From Aegilops tauschii subsp. strangulata (taxonomy: Eukaryota > Streptophyta > Magnoliopsida > Poales > Poaceae), in assembly GCF_002575655.3 (NCBI RefSeq), contig NC_053035.3:377495792-377559791 (forward strand): a DNA stretch of 64,000 nucleotides, given 5' to 3'. Positions 1 through 10,619 of this stretch are shown piece by piece (position 1 is the first letter of the stretch; each line of letters opens with the position of its first letter). Under the pieces are notes generated by a model. That model was given only the letters and a program-made list of their open reading frames with translations, was not told where the DNA came from and searched no databases. A program made the position numbers and the translations under genes.

Positions 1-309
1 TTCCACCACCACGCCGTCGTGCTGCTGGATCTCCATCAACCTCTCCTCCCCCCTTGCTGGATCAAGAAGGAGGAGACGTCGCTGCTCCGTACGTGTGTTG
101 AACGCGGAGGTGCCGTCCGTTCAGCACTCGGTCATCGGTGATTTGGATCACGACGAGTACGACTCCATCAACCCCGTTCACTTGAACGCTTCCGCTCGCG
201 ATCTACAAGGGTATGTAGATGCACTCCTTTCCCCTCATTGCTAGTAAACTCCATAGATGGATCTTGGTGATGCGTAGAAAATTTTAAAATTCTGCAACGA
301 TCCCCAACA
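1..309 (+). mobile_element. 3' part of an Angela/WIS-type copia LTR, cut by the window edge
   Basis: The sequence aligns by eye with the last ~310 bases of the three complete LTRs at 19304, 26151 and 29211. It shares the stretch around 'gtgttgaacgcggagg' and the terminus ending 'cccaaca'. It carries private changes (for example 'tctgcaacgatcccc' near the end), so it belongs to a different insertion. The rest of the element lies to the left of the window. It abuts the opposite-strand ORF of the gypsy element at 310, so it probably inserted into that element. Confidence 0.85.
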
Positions 310-2351
310 GTTTCCGGCACCTTATGAGGTGCCGGAGAAGAAGGCCAAGAAAACGGCCAAGGGGGCCAGGAGGGGCCCTCGCTGAAAAGGCGCTTCGGAC
401 GTGACGTCCGAAGACGAGACCCACTCTTCGTCTGCCGAAGACGACGACGAGGAGGAGGAAGAAAATGACTCCCCTCCTGAGGGGGGAGGAAGAAGAGAGC
501 AGCCCCCACAAATTTGGAGGCGAAGGCGCCCAAGAGGGGGAAAGGCTCCCTCACGGATAACTCCGCGTGGGATATCGATAGTAGTCCGGAGCGACCTCCC
601 CGGACCAAGCCTCGGGCCACATCGTAAGTACCAAAATCCTTGTGCACGTCCAAACGTCTGGCCTTTCCGCTTTGTAATATTAATATGTTTAAATTATGTC
701 ATTGCAGTCCGGCCCGTGACAGTTCTCTGCGATCCTCAACAGAAGGTTCGCTAGATCCAAAGGAGAGGGCTAGCATGTCACCGCCGCCTGCTCACTCTCC
801 CCCGGCCAAGGGTGATGACGAGGTGGTGTCCCAAAGGACCTTCCCAGGTCAGGGAGAGGCTCTGGAGGTCGTCGGACGCGTGGGGGAAAAAGCCCCCATG
901 GGGACCGGTGACGGGGGTCAAGTTCAATTCGGCCCCCAGCCGGATACTATTCCAGAGACCTACATGGCTCCAGAGTCAAATAAGCAGCCTTCCCCGGAAG
1001 GAGGAGGTGCGCCTGTTGCGCCGGTGTCCTCTGTCCAATCAGAGGCACCAGATAATCTGCTGGAAGCACTGTGAGGCGCTTCCATTGTGGATGAACACCG
1101 TACCCTTATGGGCACAGTGATCGAGAAGGTTCAGTTCGTCAAAAGCGGACTGACCGAAGCCTGTGCTAGCCTTCTAACAGGCTTTGAGGTAAGTAATGTA
1201 ATTGTAGGAAGAATGTCACAGTGTAGACAGTAGCCCCTGATGATCTGTTCGGTGTTCAGGAAGAAAAGGCCGAACAGAGGATCAAAATAATTTTCGCAGG
1301 AGTCTAACAGAAGATGTCTATGTGAATAAGCAGGCGCCGCTGCTAGCTGCTACCGCTCATACTGCGGAGGTTTCCGGGCTGAAGCAGAACCTGGAGCGGG
1401 CCGAGGAAGAGCTCGGCCTCATGAAGAAGCAGCTGGCGGACAAAGGTATGCAGTAACCTGCATATATATTTAAAAAGGATGAATGGTTCGTGTTGACTAA
1501 AGTGTCACGAACTTTATTAGGGGCCACAACCGAGGTGGCAGCCCTCAGGAAGGCGTTAGCCGAGGCCGAGGACAAAGCGGCCAAGGAACGCACCGCGTGC
1601 GAGAAGCACAAGGCCCGGGTCAGCAAGGTCCAGCAAGAGCTCCAGGACATCGTCAAAAAGTACGAGTCCTTGGAGCTTTATTCTAAGACGCAAGAGTCCG
1701 AACTTGCAAAGGCCGCCAGAGCGCACAAGATGCCCAAGCCGAAGCCCAGAGCATCCTCCAGGAAATTCAGGCGGCCAAGAAGATTGCGGTGGGTAAGGCT
1801 TTCACTATGCAAAGCAAGTATGCGAAGGAAACGGTCCTTGTACTTACCCGAATTTGGGTTTTCCAGGGGCGTTTACGGATCTGTCGCGCAGCGTATCAGA
1901 TGCTGCTGAGTTCTATCGAGCCTAAGAAGGGAGGTCTACGGAGAAGCTATTCTGGTCTCAATATCTTGGACCAGAACATCCGGTGCCCTTTAGAGACCAG
2001 CTGAAACAGCTGGTCGAGTTGCACAAGTCGGCCGAGCTAGCCATGAAGGACCTAATAGTCCGGCTGTGGCCTGCCGAGCCCATGCCCGGCAGCTACTTCG
2101 GACTTGTGAAGCGGCTTGTGAGTGCCTGCCCACGGCTTGAAGCCGTGAAGCGGTCGGTCTGCATTGAAGGTGCACGGATGGCATTTGCCCACGTCAAGAT
2201 GCACTAGGCGAAGATGGATGCCAAGAAGCTGATGACCGAGGGGCCGCCTGAGGGCAAGGAGCATCGTCGGCCCGAGCTATATTTTGATAGTGTCCTGGAA
2301 GGGTCCCGCCTTGTGGCGGAGCAATGTGCGAAGGGCATTATATTCCCATGA
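310..2351 (+). pseudogene. Opposite-strand coiled-coil ORF of a gypsy element (broken, 5'-truncated)
   Basis: Five exon-like blocks are visible with GT-AG introns at about 624-707, 1189-1299, 1446-1520 and 1789-1866. The product begins with an acidic, low-complexity stretch (runs of D and E at about 430-480) and continues as a long charged coiled-coil-like region. It ends in a conserved-looking block containing 'GSYFGLVKRLVSACPRLEAV' and 'TEGPPEGKEHRRPE'. This C-terminal block is one I associate with the additional ORF of Triticeae gypsy elements annotated as 'putative gypsy type transposon'. The frame is broken: a TGA near 332, a TAA near 1922 and a TAG near 2205. The N-terminal part is missing because an Angela LTR abuts at 309. 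It runs opposite to the gag-protease ORF at 43569-46589, which looks like part of the same element. Function unknown. Confidence 0.6.
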
Positions 2352-3084
2352 AAACATTCGGGTTACCCTGTCTTGTAGTATGAAACAAGATCGTTATGTA
2401 ATATAATGCTTGTGATTTTTAAAATTTTACCTCCTGTGCGACCGTTTATGAAATCTGAGGGTTGGCTAGTCATCGGCTTCTGCCCCCACGTAGATAGTAC
2501 GGGGGTGTTCGGGATAAATCTAAACACTATTTACTCCACATTCTGGTTCTTAAAGGAGGTGTTTAGCGCAACGAACAAGGCAATCAGACTATACGGCCTT
2601 TATCACCCTCACTTAGCCATAGGAGTTTGACAATGAGAAATTCGGCGAAGCCCCTGGTATTTGGAAGGCCGAACTAGGGGCGCTATACACGCCTAATTGG
2701 AGAAAAACCAATTCCTCGCATAAAGCGAAAAAAATCTCTAAGGATTTGAGACCTCTCGAACAGCTGACCAGCTCTCGCCGCATCATGACAGTCAGTTTTC
2801 GGCTTTCTCTACTGAGGTGCTCGTCCGGAAGAACCAGGACACAATCGCAGTAGTTCTCCCTTTACTACCCTAGCCGATATAGCGGAACGTAAGGTAGTAA
2901 GCACAGGAGCCGGGCAACGCAACTATTGACCAAAGACATGATTCGGAGCCGATGCATATATTGCTATAAGTTCGGGGTGCCGAACTGTACTGTAAAAGTG
3001 TTCGGACTTTATTGCCGTAATGCGGGGCGTGATGAAGCCCCTGGCGCAGTAATACGTACCAGAGTGTACGGGTGCGGTGAGTAA
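2352..3084. mobile_element. Non-coding internal sequence of the gypsy element, left of the CACTA insertion
   Basis: No gene is seen. The stretch follows the stop of the coiled-coil ORF and has the AT/GC texture of a retroelement internal region, with several short 'ttcgg' motifs. It ends in the TAA that is duplicated on the far side of the CACTA element (3082-3084 and 43095-43097). It is assigned to the same gypsy element by position only. Confidence 0.45.
3082..3084. repeat. Left target-site duplication TAA of the CACTA element
   Basis: The three bases directly before CACTAC are TAA and are repeated at 43095-43097 directly after GTAGTG. Confidence 0.7.
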
Positions 3085-3330
3085 CACTACAAAAAAATAC
3101 ACTTCCGTGATGATACGTGTTTGTCACAGTAGGTCGCGTTTTTTGTCATGCATGTACATCCATGACGATTTTATGACAGAATCAAGATAGTCATACCTGT
3201 GCTGTCGTAGAAGTGCTCCATGACATTACCAAAATTATTATCACGGAAGTGTGCACTTCCATGACGATAAATCGCGCATCACAGAAGTGCTTTCGTCAAG
3301 GGTGACCGACACGTGGCATCCACCATAACG
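3085..3330. repeat. Left terminal and subterminal region of the CACTA element
   Basis: After the terminal CACTA come repeated short words in both orientations: 'acttccgtga', 'cgtagaagtgctcc', 'tcacggaagtg', 'acttccatgacg' and 'tcacagaagtg'. The right end has 'gtcatagaagtag', 'cgtcatagaagtg' and 'gtcacagatgtg'. In the En/Spm family such subterminal words are binding sites for the TNPA-type protein. That role is inferred here. Confidence 0.65.
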
Positions 3331-3479
3331 GAACGCCATTAAGCTATCGGGTCGGGTTTTCGATCCGATAACCCGTTAACAGCCCCGACCAATGGGGATT
3401 ATCCACGTGTCGGCTCATTGTTGGGACAAATGTCATCCACTCATTGGACAAAAGGCACCTATGATACGTCGACACATGG

Positions 3480-4180
3480 CACGGCCCAACAGAGGCCCAT
3501 TCCTGTGAAAAGGCCGGCCCGTTTGACTTGGTCAAAAGGTGGCGGGCCAGCCCATGGAAAGCCTGTTAATGGCCTGTTCGCATATAGCCCATTTACAGCC
3601 CACTAACGCAAGGCCCGTTACGCCCTATCCGAATTAGGCCCAGTAGTGTCATCTAGGCCATTCAATATGATTCCAGCCCATTTTCACTTCTGGCCCATGT
3701 ATGGCCCATGACATCTTTCGGCCCATATGAGGCCCTATGTAACTCTTGGCCTATTAACGGCCCATGGTGAAACTGGCCCGTAATGAACAATGTATCACTT
3801 TACACCCATTAACGGCCCGTGGTGAAACTGGCCCGTAATGAACAGTGTATCGCTTTATACCCATTAACGGCCCGTTATTCCGTTGGGCCGTTTCCAGCCC
3901 ATGTTATCTTTCGGCCTTCTCGGAGCCCATTTATTCTTGGGCTCATTTCCAGCATTCGTTTACTTACGGCCCGTTACTGTCATTTTCTGCTTGTGGGCCA
4001 AATTCACCCGTGGTTACAGTCGGCCCGTTTGTGGTCCGTTAATACGTTGGGCCGTTTTCATAGCGTCATCAAATACGGCCTATTAACGATGGCCCGTTAT
4101 GGTCGGCCCATGAACGGACGATTCCAACTCTAGCCCGTTTACGGCCATAATGCGGCCTGTTATTGGCCCATGTTTGGCCA
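3480..4180. repeat. Irregular GGCCCAT / GGCCCGT repeat field
   Basis: GGCCCAT, GGCCCGT and 'attaacggccc' recur dozens of times in both orientations. A unit of about 55 bases is repeated nearly perfectly around 3752, 3807 and 3861, containing 'ggtgaaactggcccgtaatg'. No gene is present; open frames here are by-products of the repeat. Confidence 0.7.
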
Positions 4181-4200
4181 ATCGATCATACGGCCCGTAT

Positions 4201-4346
4201 AAGGCCCATTGATGATACGCCCCATAGAAGGCCCATTGTTTCTATGGCCCGTAGAAGGCCCATTGTTTCTACGGCCCGTAGAAGGCCTACTGTTTCTACG
4301 GCCCGTAGAAGGCCCACTGTTTCTACGGCCCGTAGGAGGCCCAGTG
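4201..4346. repeat. 27-bp tandem repeat array
   Basis: At least five consecutive units of 27 bases follow the pattern 'aaggcccattgtttct' plus 'acggcccgtag'. The unit contains a nearly palindromic core 'ctacggcccgtag'. It continues the GGCCC-rich field and lies within the left third of the CACTA element. Confidence 0.85.
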
Positions 4347-4634
4347 TCACTACAGTAAATATTAGCCCATGGTTATTGTGGCCTAGTTTTAAAAAATAGG
4401 TTATTGCAGCCACTAGCAAACCGCGGAAAAAGAACTGCACTGACTACAAGCAAACAAATAAACAAGACAACAAGGAAATAAATAAGCAAGCAACTTATGC
4501 TAGGCTATCACGGCTATTACACATATTACATCCACTGGGCATCAAAGTTCGCCACCAGTGCAAATATAGGGAACAAAGCAGCATATAAACGCCGCAGCAA
4601 AACAAGTCCAGAACTGAAACCACTTCAGAAGAGT

Positions 4635-7600
4635 TCAAGAAACAATATCCTGGGTACCCATAATGCTGGCAAGATGCTTAGCAAGCTTATTAACTTTCTC
4701 TTGTTTGGCGCTTAAATCCTCCAGCGCTTGCTGTTGCACAAGAAAGTACGCATCTGAATTCTGCAGGGACTTCCTCAGTCCTTTGGCTTCTTGCCGCAGC
4801 ACAGCTGACTGATGCCTTTCAGCTTGTAGCTGAGACTGAAGAAGCCGAAGTGATTCAGGCAGCGAGTTCAAAGAGCTTGTGCCAGCGGTACTGGCCAGTA
4901 ACTCGAACACTACATCAACGCAGGACTGTGGGGTTTTCTCATTGTCTACAAGATCGTTTTTATCACCTTTCTTGGAGACCAACAGGGTTGTCTCACTATC
5001 TTGAACCTTATCTGCATTACTTTCTCTACCATTGCATAGTGGGGTGCTCTTCTCCAATATTCTGTTTGCATACTACAAGAGAAACAAGCAGACACATCAC
5101 AGGTTTAGCTTGTAGTATACGAAACTCATTTTGGTAAACCGGTTCAGTAGTAAGGTGGACAGGATAACAGCATGAAACAAACATATATCTATGTACTATG
5201 GTCACTGTATTGTCCATATCATTCTAGTTTATGTTCCCTAATCAAGATAGAGACACAGTTCAGCTCATATATTTTTAAGACACAGCAGCATAGACAGAAT
5301 ATAAGTGTGAGAAACTACACAGCATTGGCAGCACTTGTAATGTGCATCACATGAGAACATAACTGTTTATACAACTTAAACTGAAATCAACATAGAGCAA
5401 GAAGTTAGAACAGCAATCCAGTTAAAGAAATAGGTTTAAAACATACCTGTTGCGCCATTTGAGTTTCAATTGGATCCTTCAAATTCGAAAGTAGTTGGTA
5501 TGAGTAAATACAGTGATGCAACAGCAAAGGAGTATGGACCATAGCTACGGAATCTGACCTGAGAACAGTTGCTCCTCTGCTTTAAACGTGGAGTTTGGGT
5601 TAGCTGTGGTGGTCTTCGTGCTTTGGGCACTGCAGTAGCTTTACAAACTGCTCGTGTGGGGGTACTCTGTGGTGGACATGGTGCTTTGTCAACTATAAGT
5701 GGGTTACTATCCGCTGGGGTTGCGGTTAGATGGGTTGTAGCTGGTTCTCTGCCCAACGGTGTAAGTGTGCAATCTGGAAGAGTCTCGATTATGTGTGGTG
5801 GGGCTAGTTTGTGGGCCAGTACAACCATGGTTCTATCTGCATCGACGGGTAGCACTGTCTTTTGTGAAGAACGGGTTTTTGCTCCCTTAGATACTGCCAT
5901 CCCCCCCTCCAATTCAAATGGCTGATAAACAAGAAAAGAAATTGAACGTACAGACATTGTATGATAGACAGATGTGGTAATTCACATATATGTTGTCTAA
6001 CCAAACAGGACAGCATGACACAATTTCACATATATGATGCCTAACTAAACAGGATAGCATGACACAGTTTTAGATATATGATGGATAACTTAACAGGATA
6101 TAATGGCATAATTCAACATATGATGAGTACCTAAACAGGATGACATGACAAAACTATATGATGTCTTTCTAAAATAGGTTGGGATGAAATAATTCACATA
6201 CATGTTGTCTAAGTATACAGGACGGCATGATATAATTGACATAATTGATTCATATACTAAGCAGCTGGCACTCGCATGTATGATCTCTAAACTAAGCAGA
6301 TAGAATTCAATATTGTGCATATGATGTCTAAACTAAGCAATGCAAGACACCATATGCATCATATGAGAAATATAAACATTGCAACTTAGAGCATACACCT
6401 CAGGTGGGATATAGGACTGGTCATCTGTCTCTGAATCCTCCTCTGAGGAGCTCCCTGTGACCATCGAGATATATGCTTCAACAGGTACCATTGCCTGCTC
6501 TGAAGACCTTGTTTTCACTCCAGATTTTTCCATAACCGGCTCAAATGGCTGATACACATGAAGAGTAGTTCAATATACACAGATTGTCGACAAATGGAAT
6601 ACGTAATGAAAAAAAAGATGGCATGAGATAATTCACATATATGATGCCTGGCTCCATGGCGGTGCATAATTCACATATATGATAACTGGCTGAAAAACAT
6701 GGCATTGCATAATTCACATATCTGATATAGAAAGCAAACAGGAGGCATTCACACAAAGCATGTCTAATCTAAGCAGATGGCATGGCAATGCAAGACACCA
6801 TATGCATGATATGAGCAATATAACCCAGCCAGGTTAGAGCATGCACCTCGGGGGGGATACGACTGGTCATCTCTCTCTGAATCCTCCTCTGAGGAGCTAT
6901 CTGTAACCAGCAAGAAATCTGCATCGACAGGTAGCACTAACTGCTCAGAAGACCTTGTTTTCACTCCAGATTTTCCCATGACCGACTCAAATGGCTGATG
7001 CACAGGAAGAGTAGATGAATGTATAAACATTGTTGACAAATGGAATACATTATGGAAAAAAATATGGCACAATACAATTCACATATACGATGACTGGCTA
7101 AACAGGATGGCATTGCATGATTCACGTATATGATGCCTGGCTAAAGAAGATGGCATTGCATAATTCCCATATACTCCCTCCGTTCCTAAATATTTGTCTT
7201 TTTAGAGATTTCAAATGGACTACCACATACGGATATATATAGACATATTTTAGAGTGTAGATTCACTCATTTTGTTCCGTATGTAGTCACTTGTTGAAAT
7301 CTCTAAAAAGACAAATATTTAGGAATGGTGGGAGTATGATATAGAAACCAAACAGGTGGCATTCACACAAAGAAAATCTAAACTAAGCCGATGACATATA
7401 AGATGTATAATGTAAGCAATGCAAGGCGCCATATGCATGATATGACCAACATCAGCATGCCAGGTTAGAGCAAACACCTCAGGTGGTAAACAGGCATGGT
7501 CGGCTCCTTCTGAATCTCCATCTGAATAGTTATCTTCCTCTGGAATACAATCTGGAAATGCAGGAGGGGGGGCCACTTCGCCCACCATGGAGCGGCGTCT

Positions 7601-9340
7601 GCATGACATTATATTCGCACGCAACGGTCTTCTCTTCTTCTCTACACGTTCAGTACGATTGTGTACAATATCTGACATGCATAATAAAAAAATAGTTAGA
7701 TTTTGTAAGGCCTAAGGGGTGCATGCAAAAATCAAGACTGATGGTAGCAAACGAGTGGATGGATCCAAAACTAATGATAGCATGTAGATTATAGCTTCAG
7801 TTTAAAAAGATAGACAATGGATCATCTATTGTTTGTTGCCCACCCAACATGAACCACATAGAAGACCCCAGATGAACCAGATAGTAGACAGATACTATTC
7901 GTTGATGGCTCGATATGAGACCCATGGGCAATTCAAAACTCAAGATTGAACGATAAAGTAGCAGGTAATAATAACCGATGTATAACGTAAGCAAACACGA
8001 AAGACTGCGACCTCTCTTCCGGAACTGTGTAGTCCTCAGGTTCATCTGCTCAGTCGATGATGGTAATGCAGTTGGCGTGGCTGCCGGCAACGGGGAAGAT
8101 GATCTGAGGCGGCGAAAGGAAGTCTGCAGGGGGGATCTCTGTTGCAGTGAACGCTTCTGTCGATGGTGCACCTCAGGTGGGGTGGATGACGGCACGGCAG
8201 GAGCAGGACATAACACACAGAGTTTTCTTTGACGCCTATCTGAAAATGAAGTAAATCTGTAAGGGCTCCTTAGAATTGGAGGATTCTATAAACGCAGGGA
8301 CAGGAAAAACACAGGAATAGGATAGGAATGCACGTGCAAAACAGAGCATTTGGAAACATAGGATTTCAGTCAACCTGGGTGTTTGGCTCACATGAATTGG
8401 AAGAATAGAGGAATGGAGAAACAAAGTGATGTGATGAGTGTACAACCTCTTTGGCATAGCCTTGTGGACCTCAGCATCATTGGGTTGGACGTGGAGGATG
8501 GTGATGATGCTGGTGTGACTGTCGGAGGCGGGGAAGAAGATCCCAGGCCTCTGGAAACGGCGCCGAGGGTACTGCTCCGCTGTGATGGTTCCGTCATTGG
8601 AGCAGCTCCGCTAAGGTGTACGGCGACGAGGCTGAAGCATGACAAGACAGACAACGTTAATTTGAAGTGGGACCCTAATATCATCTGCAATAGATGATGT
8701 AAAATACATCACCAAAAAGTGCTAGATGTAAAACGCATCAGCCGCGCCATGGCCGCTCCGACAGATGCTGTAAGTACTGTTCACTCTGAACTTAACTGAA
8801 GAAAATGAACTTCACAGTCGAAACTGAATTTTACTGTCGAAACTGATTGAACTAGTAACAGAGCATTGCAATAGATGTTTAGGGCGTTCGAGCACTAGTA
8901 GCAGAGAAGCAGTGATCTAAATCAGCAGACGCTCGAGCAGGGAACGCACTAGCAGAGAGCAAGTCATGCAGTAGCACCGCGAGCGAGTGCTAAAGCAGCA
9001 ACTCCTGTAGCTGCAGAAGGTCGTGCAGCAGCAGCAGCGCAAGCGAGAGCAAGAGCAAAGCAGCCGGACGAACGAAAGCAGGAGCAGTGCAGCAGCGCGA
9101 CCGACAGCAAGAACAGAGATGCAGCACGAGCGAGAGCCGGAGCAGCTGCAGCTAGTGCCGTTGTGGAAGTCGCCGCCAAGGAAGCAACGACATGGGGGAG
9201 AGACGTCGTGGATGATGTGGCTGGCGACGGCGCCGTCGATGGAGACACGCCATGTTTGCTCGGTATCGAGCACCGGCAGCCCCGTGAGATCGAATAAAAG
9301 ATAAAATGCAGCGGTGAGTGCAGAACCTCCTTAGTGGCGC
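4635..9340 (-). CDS. Multi-exon CACTA-borne ORF with duplicated exons (TNPA-like position), probably damaged
   Basis: Exons supported by GT-AG borders on the minus strand are 8447-8631, 8012-8239, 7478-7671, 6847-6994, 6399-6548, 5447-5921 and 4635-5072. A less certain upstream exon lies around 9324-9690. The 6399 and 6847 exons are near-duplicates: both begin 'cag|CCATTTGAG' and encode 'KSGVKTRSSEQ', then 'PV(D/E)A', then an acidic 'SSSEEDSE' block ending in 'PPE' or 'PPR'. The 5447 exon repeats the same start with 'KTRSS', and the 8012 and 8447 exons also resemble each other. The last two exons join in phase ('MAQQ' to 'YANRI') and end in a leucine/glutamine-rich coiled coil. The 5447 exon needs a frame change near 5580, so the protein may be broken. 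Its location in the left third of a CACTA element suggests an element-encoded DNA-binding accessory protein, but this is inference. Confidence 0.5.
7174..7334. mobile_element. Stowaway (Tc1/mariner-type) MITE, 161 bp
   Basis: Terminal inverted repeats 'ctccctccgttcctaaatat' and its complement (one terminus reads 'aatggtgggag') enclose a hairpin-like body. It is flanked by TA at 7172-7173 and 7335-7336. It sits in an intron of the minus-strand multi-exon ORF. Confidence 0.9.
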
Positions 9341-9699
9341 CGAGTTGGCCTCGGCTTCATCGGAGGAATTGGTGAGGGTGCTGCGGTTCCGGTGGGGCAG
9401 GTCAAGACGGCGTTGTGGGGATTGAGGTGGCGCGATAGACGAGGCGAACGTCGGGCAGCTCCTTGGAGGTGCAGGACGGGGCGGCTGATCTGGCGGGATG
9501 ACGAGATCGACAACGGATCCTCATCCGGTGGAGTGGATGAGGGACGGCGAGCTGTTGCGGTGGACGACGTAGTCGGGGAAGAGTCTCCGGCTGGGCGGCG
9601 GTCGGGAGGCCGACGGAGGAGCGTGGGGTTTCGCGGGTTTTGGCGGCCTCGGTGTACGAATGGGGGGCGAAGGGGGAGGGGGAGCCAAGCTTAGGGACG

Positions 9700-10600
9700 C
9701 GCTTGTCCGAAATGTAGGGTAAGTTACCAGCGTACCCCCACCGGTTTTGACACCGCGACATGGAGCTTCATTTCCGGCTGAGGGGTAGAAGGGGGATTTC
9801 GCGTGTCTGGGCTGCGGGAGCGATTTCGGATGAGGAGGGAGTTCTCGCGCGCGTCCAAATTTTGGGATAACAAGGCGCGGCGCAGGTTGAAGAAGCGGGA
9901 GTTTCAAAGCAGGTGAGACAAAAGATACTCGAGCTTGAAAATTTCGGAATAACAAGGTGCGGATTCCTTGTTCGGCAGAACAAACTTAACGTGTAAAAAA
10001 CAATTCATACAAGACACAAGAGAGTCATGTCCCCTTTTACTATATTGCTATAGATGCCATTGAAAAAACTACAAGAAAATGTAAAAAAAATCGGGAGAAC
10101 AAGATTACCCTGCACAGTACCAAATCGATTCGCACTTCCCTCAACAACAACAAAAAACAAATCAATTCCCACCAAAGAAAGAGTAATGTCCCTTTTTATA
10201 TGATTACAGATGCCATGATCTCGAATTTCAATTTTTGAATCCACGTTATGTTGAATTCGAATATATCGTTAGGTGACCTTGCGGTTTATAATTGATGTAG
10301 TTGTACATTTTGATCTTCCATCATATATGAACATTTTACTCCACCATGTGAACATATATATTGTCATCTACCATATGGACTAAATTTGAATCAATTTTCC
10401 TTATTTGAATACGATGGTTGTCAAGTTATACAATAATTTAAATATTATCTTGATAACAAAAAACATACATATAGCAGTAATCATATTTCACTATGAACTA
10501 CATGTACCATACGCTCTCCAATTCAAATATTTGTATCCATTTTATGTTGAATTCAAATCATAGTACATTATTGGTCTAGGTAGCGAGATGTTTGGGATAA
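9700..10600. other. Gene-free stretch
   Basis: The first 270 bases are GC-rich and may hold the 5' leader and promoter of the minus-strand ORF. From about 9980 the sequence is AT-rich with no persuasive ORF, repeat or element boundary. Confidence 0.4.
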
Positions 10601-10619
10601 TCTAAACCCTGTTTTCATA

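Noticed and set aside
3700..4400. CRISPR-like appearance of regularly repeated GGCCC units
   Set aside because: No unique spacers; contiguous tandem repeats in a plant transposon, not a CRISPR array.
8917..9304. Gln/Arg-rich plus frame and Cys/Ser-rich minus frames
   Set aside because: Generated by a CAG/GCA-rich low-complexity stretch; no splice or start context supports coding.
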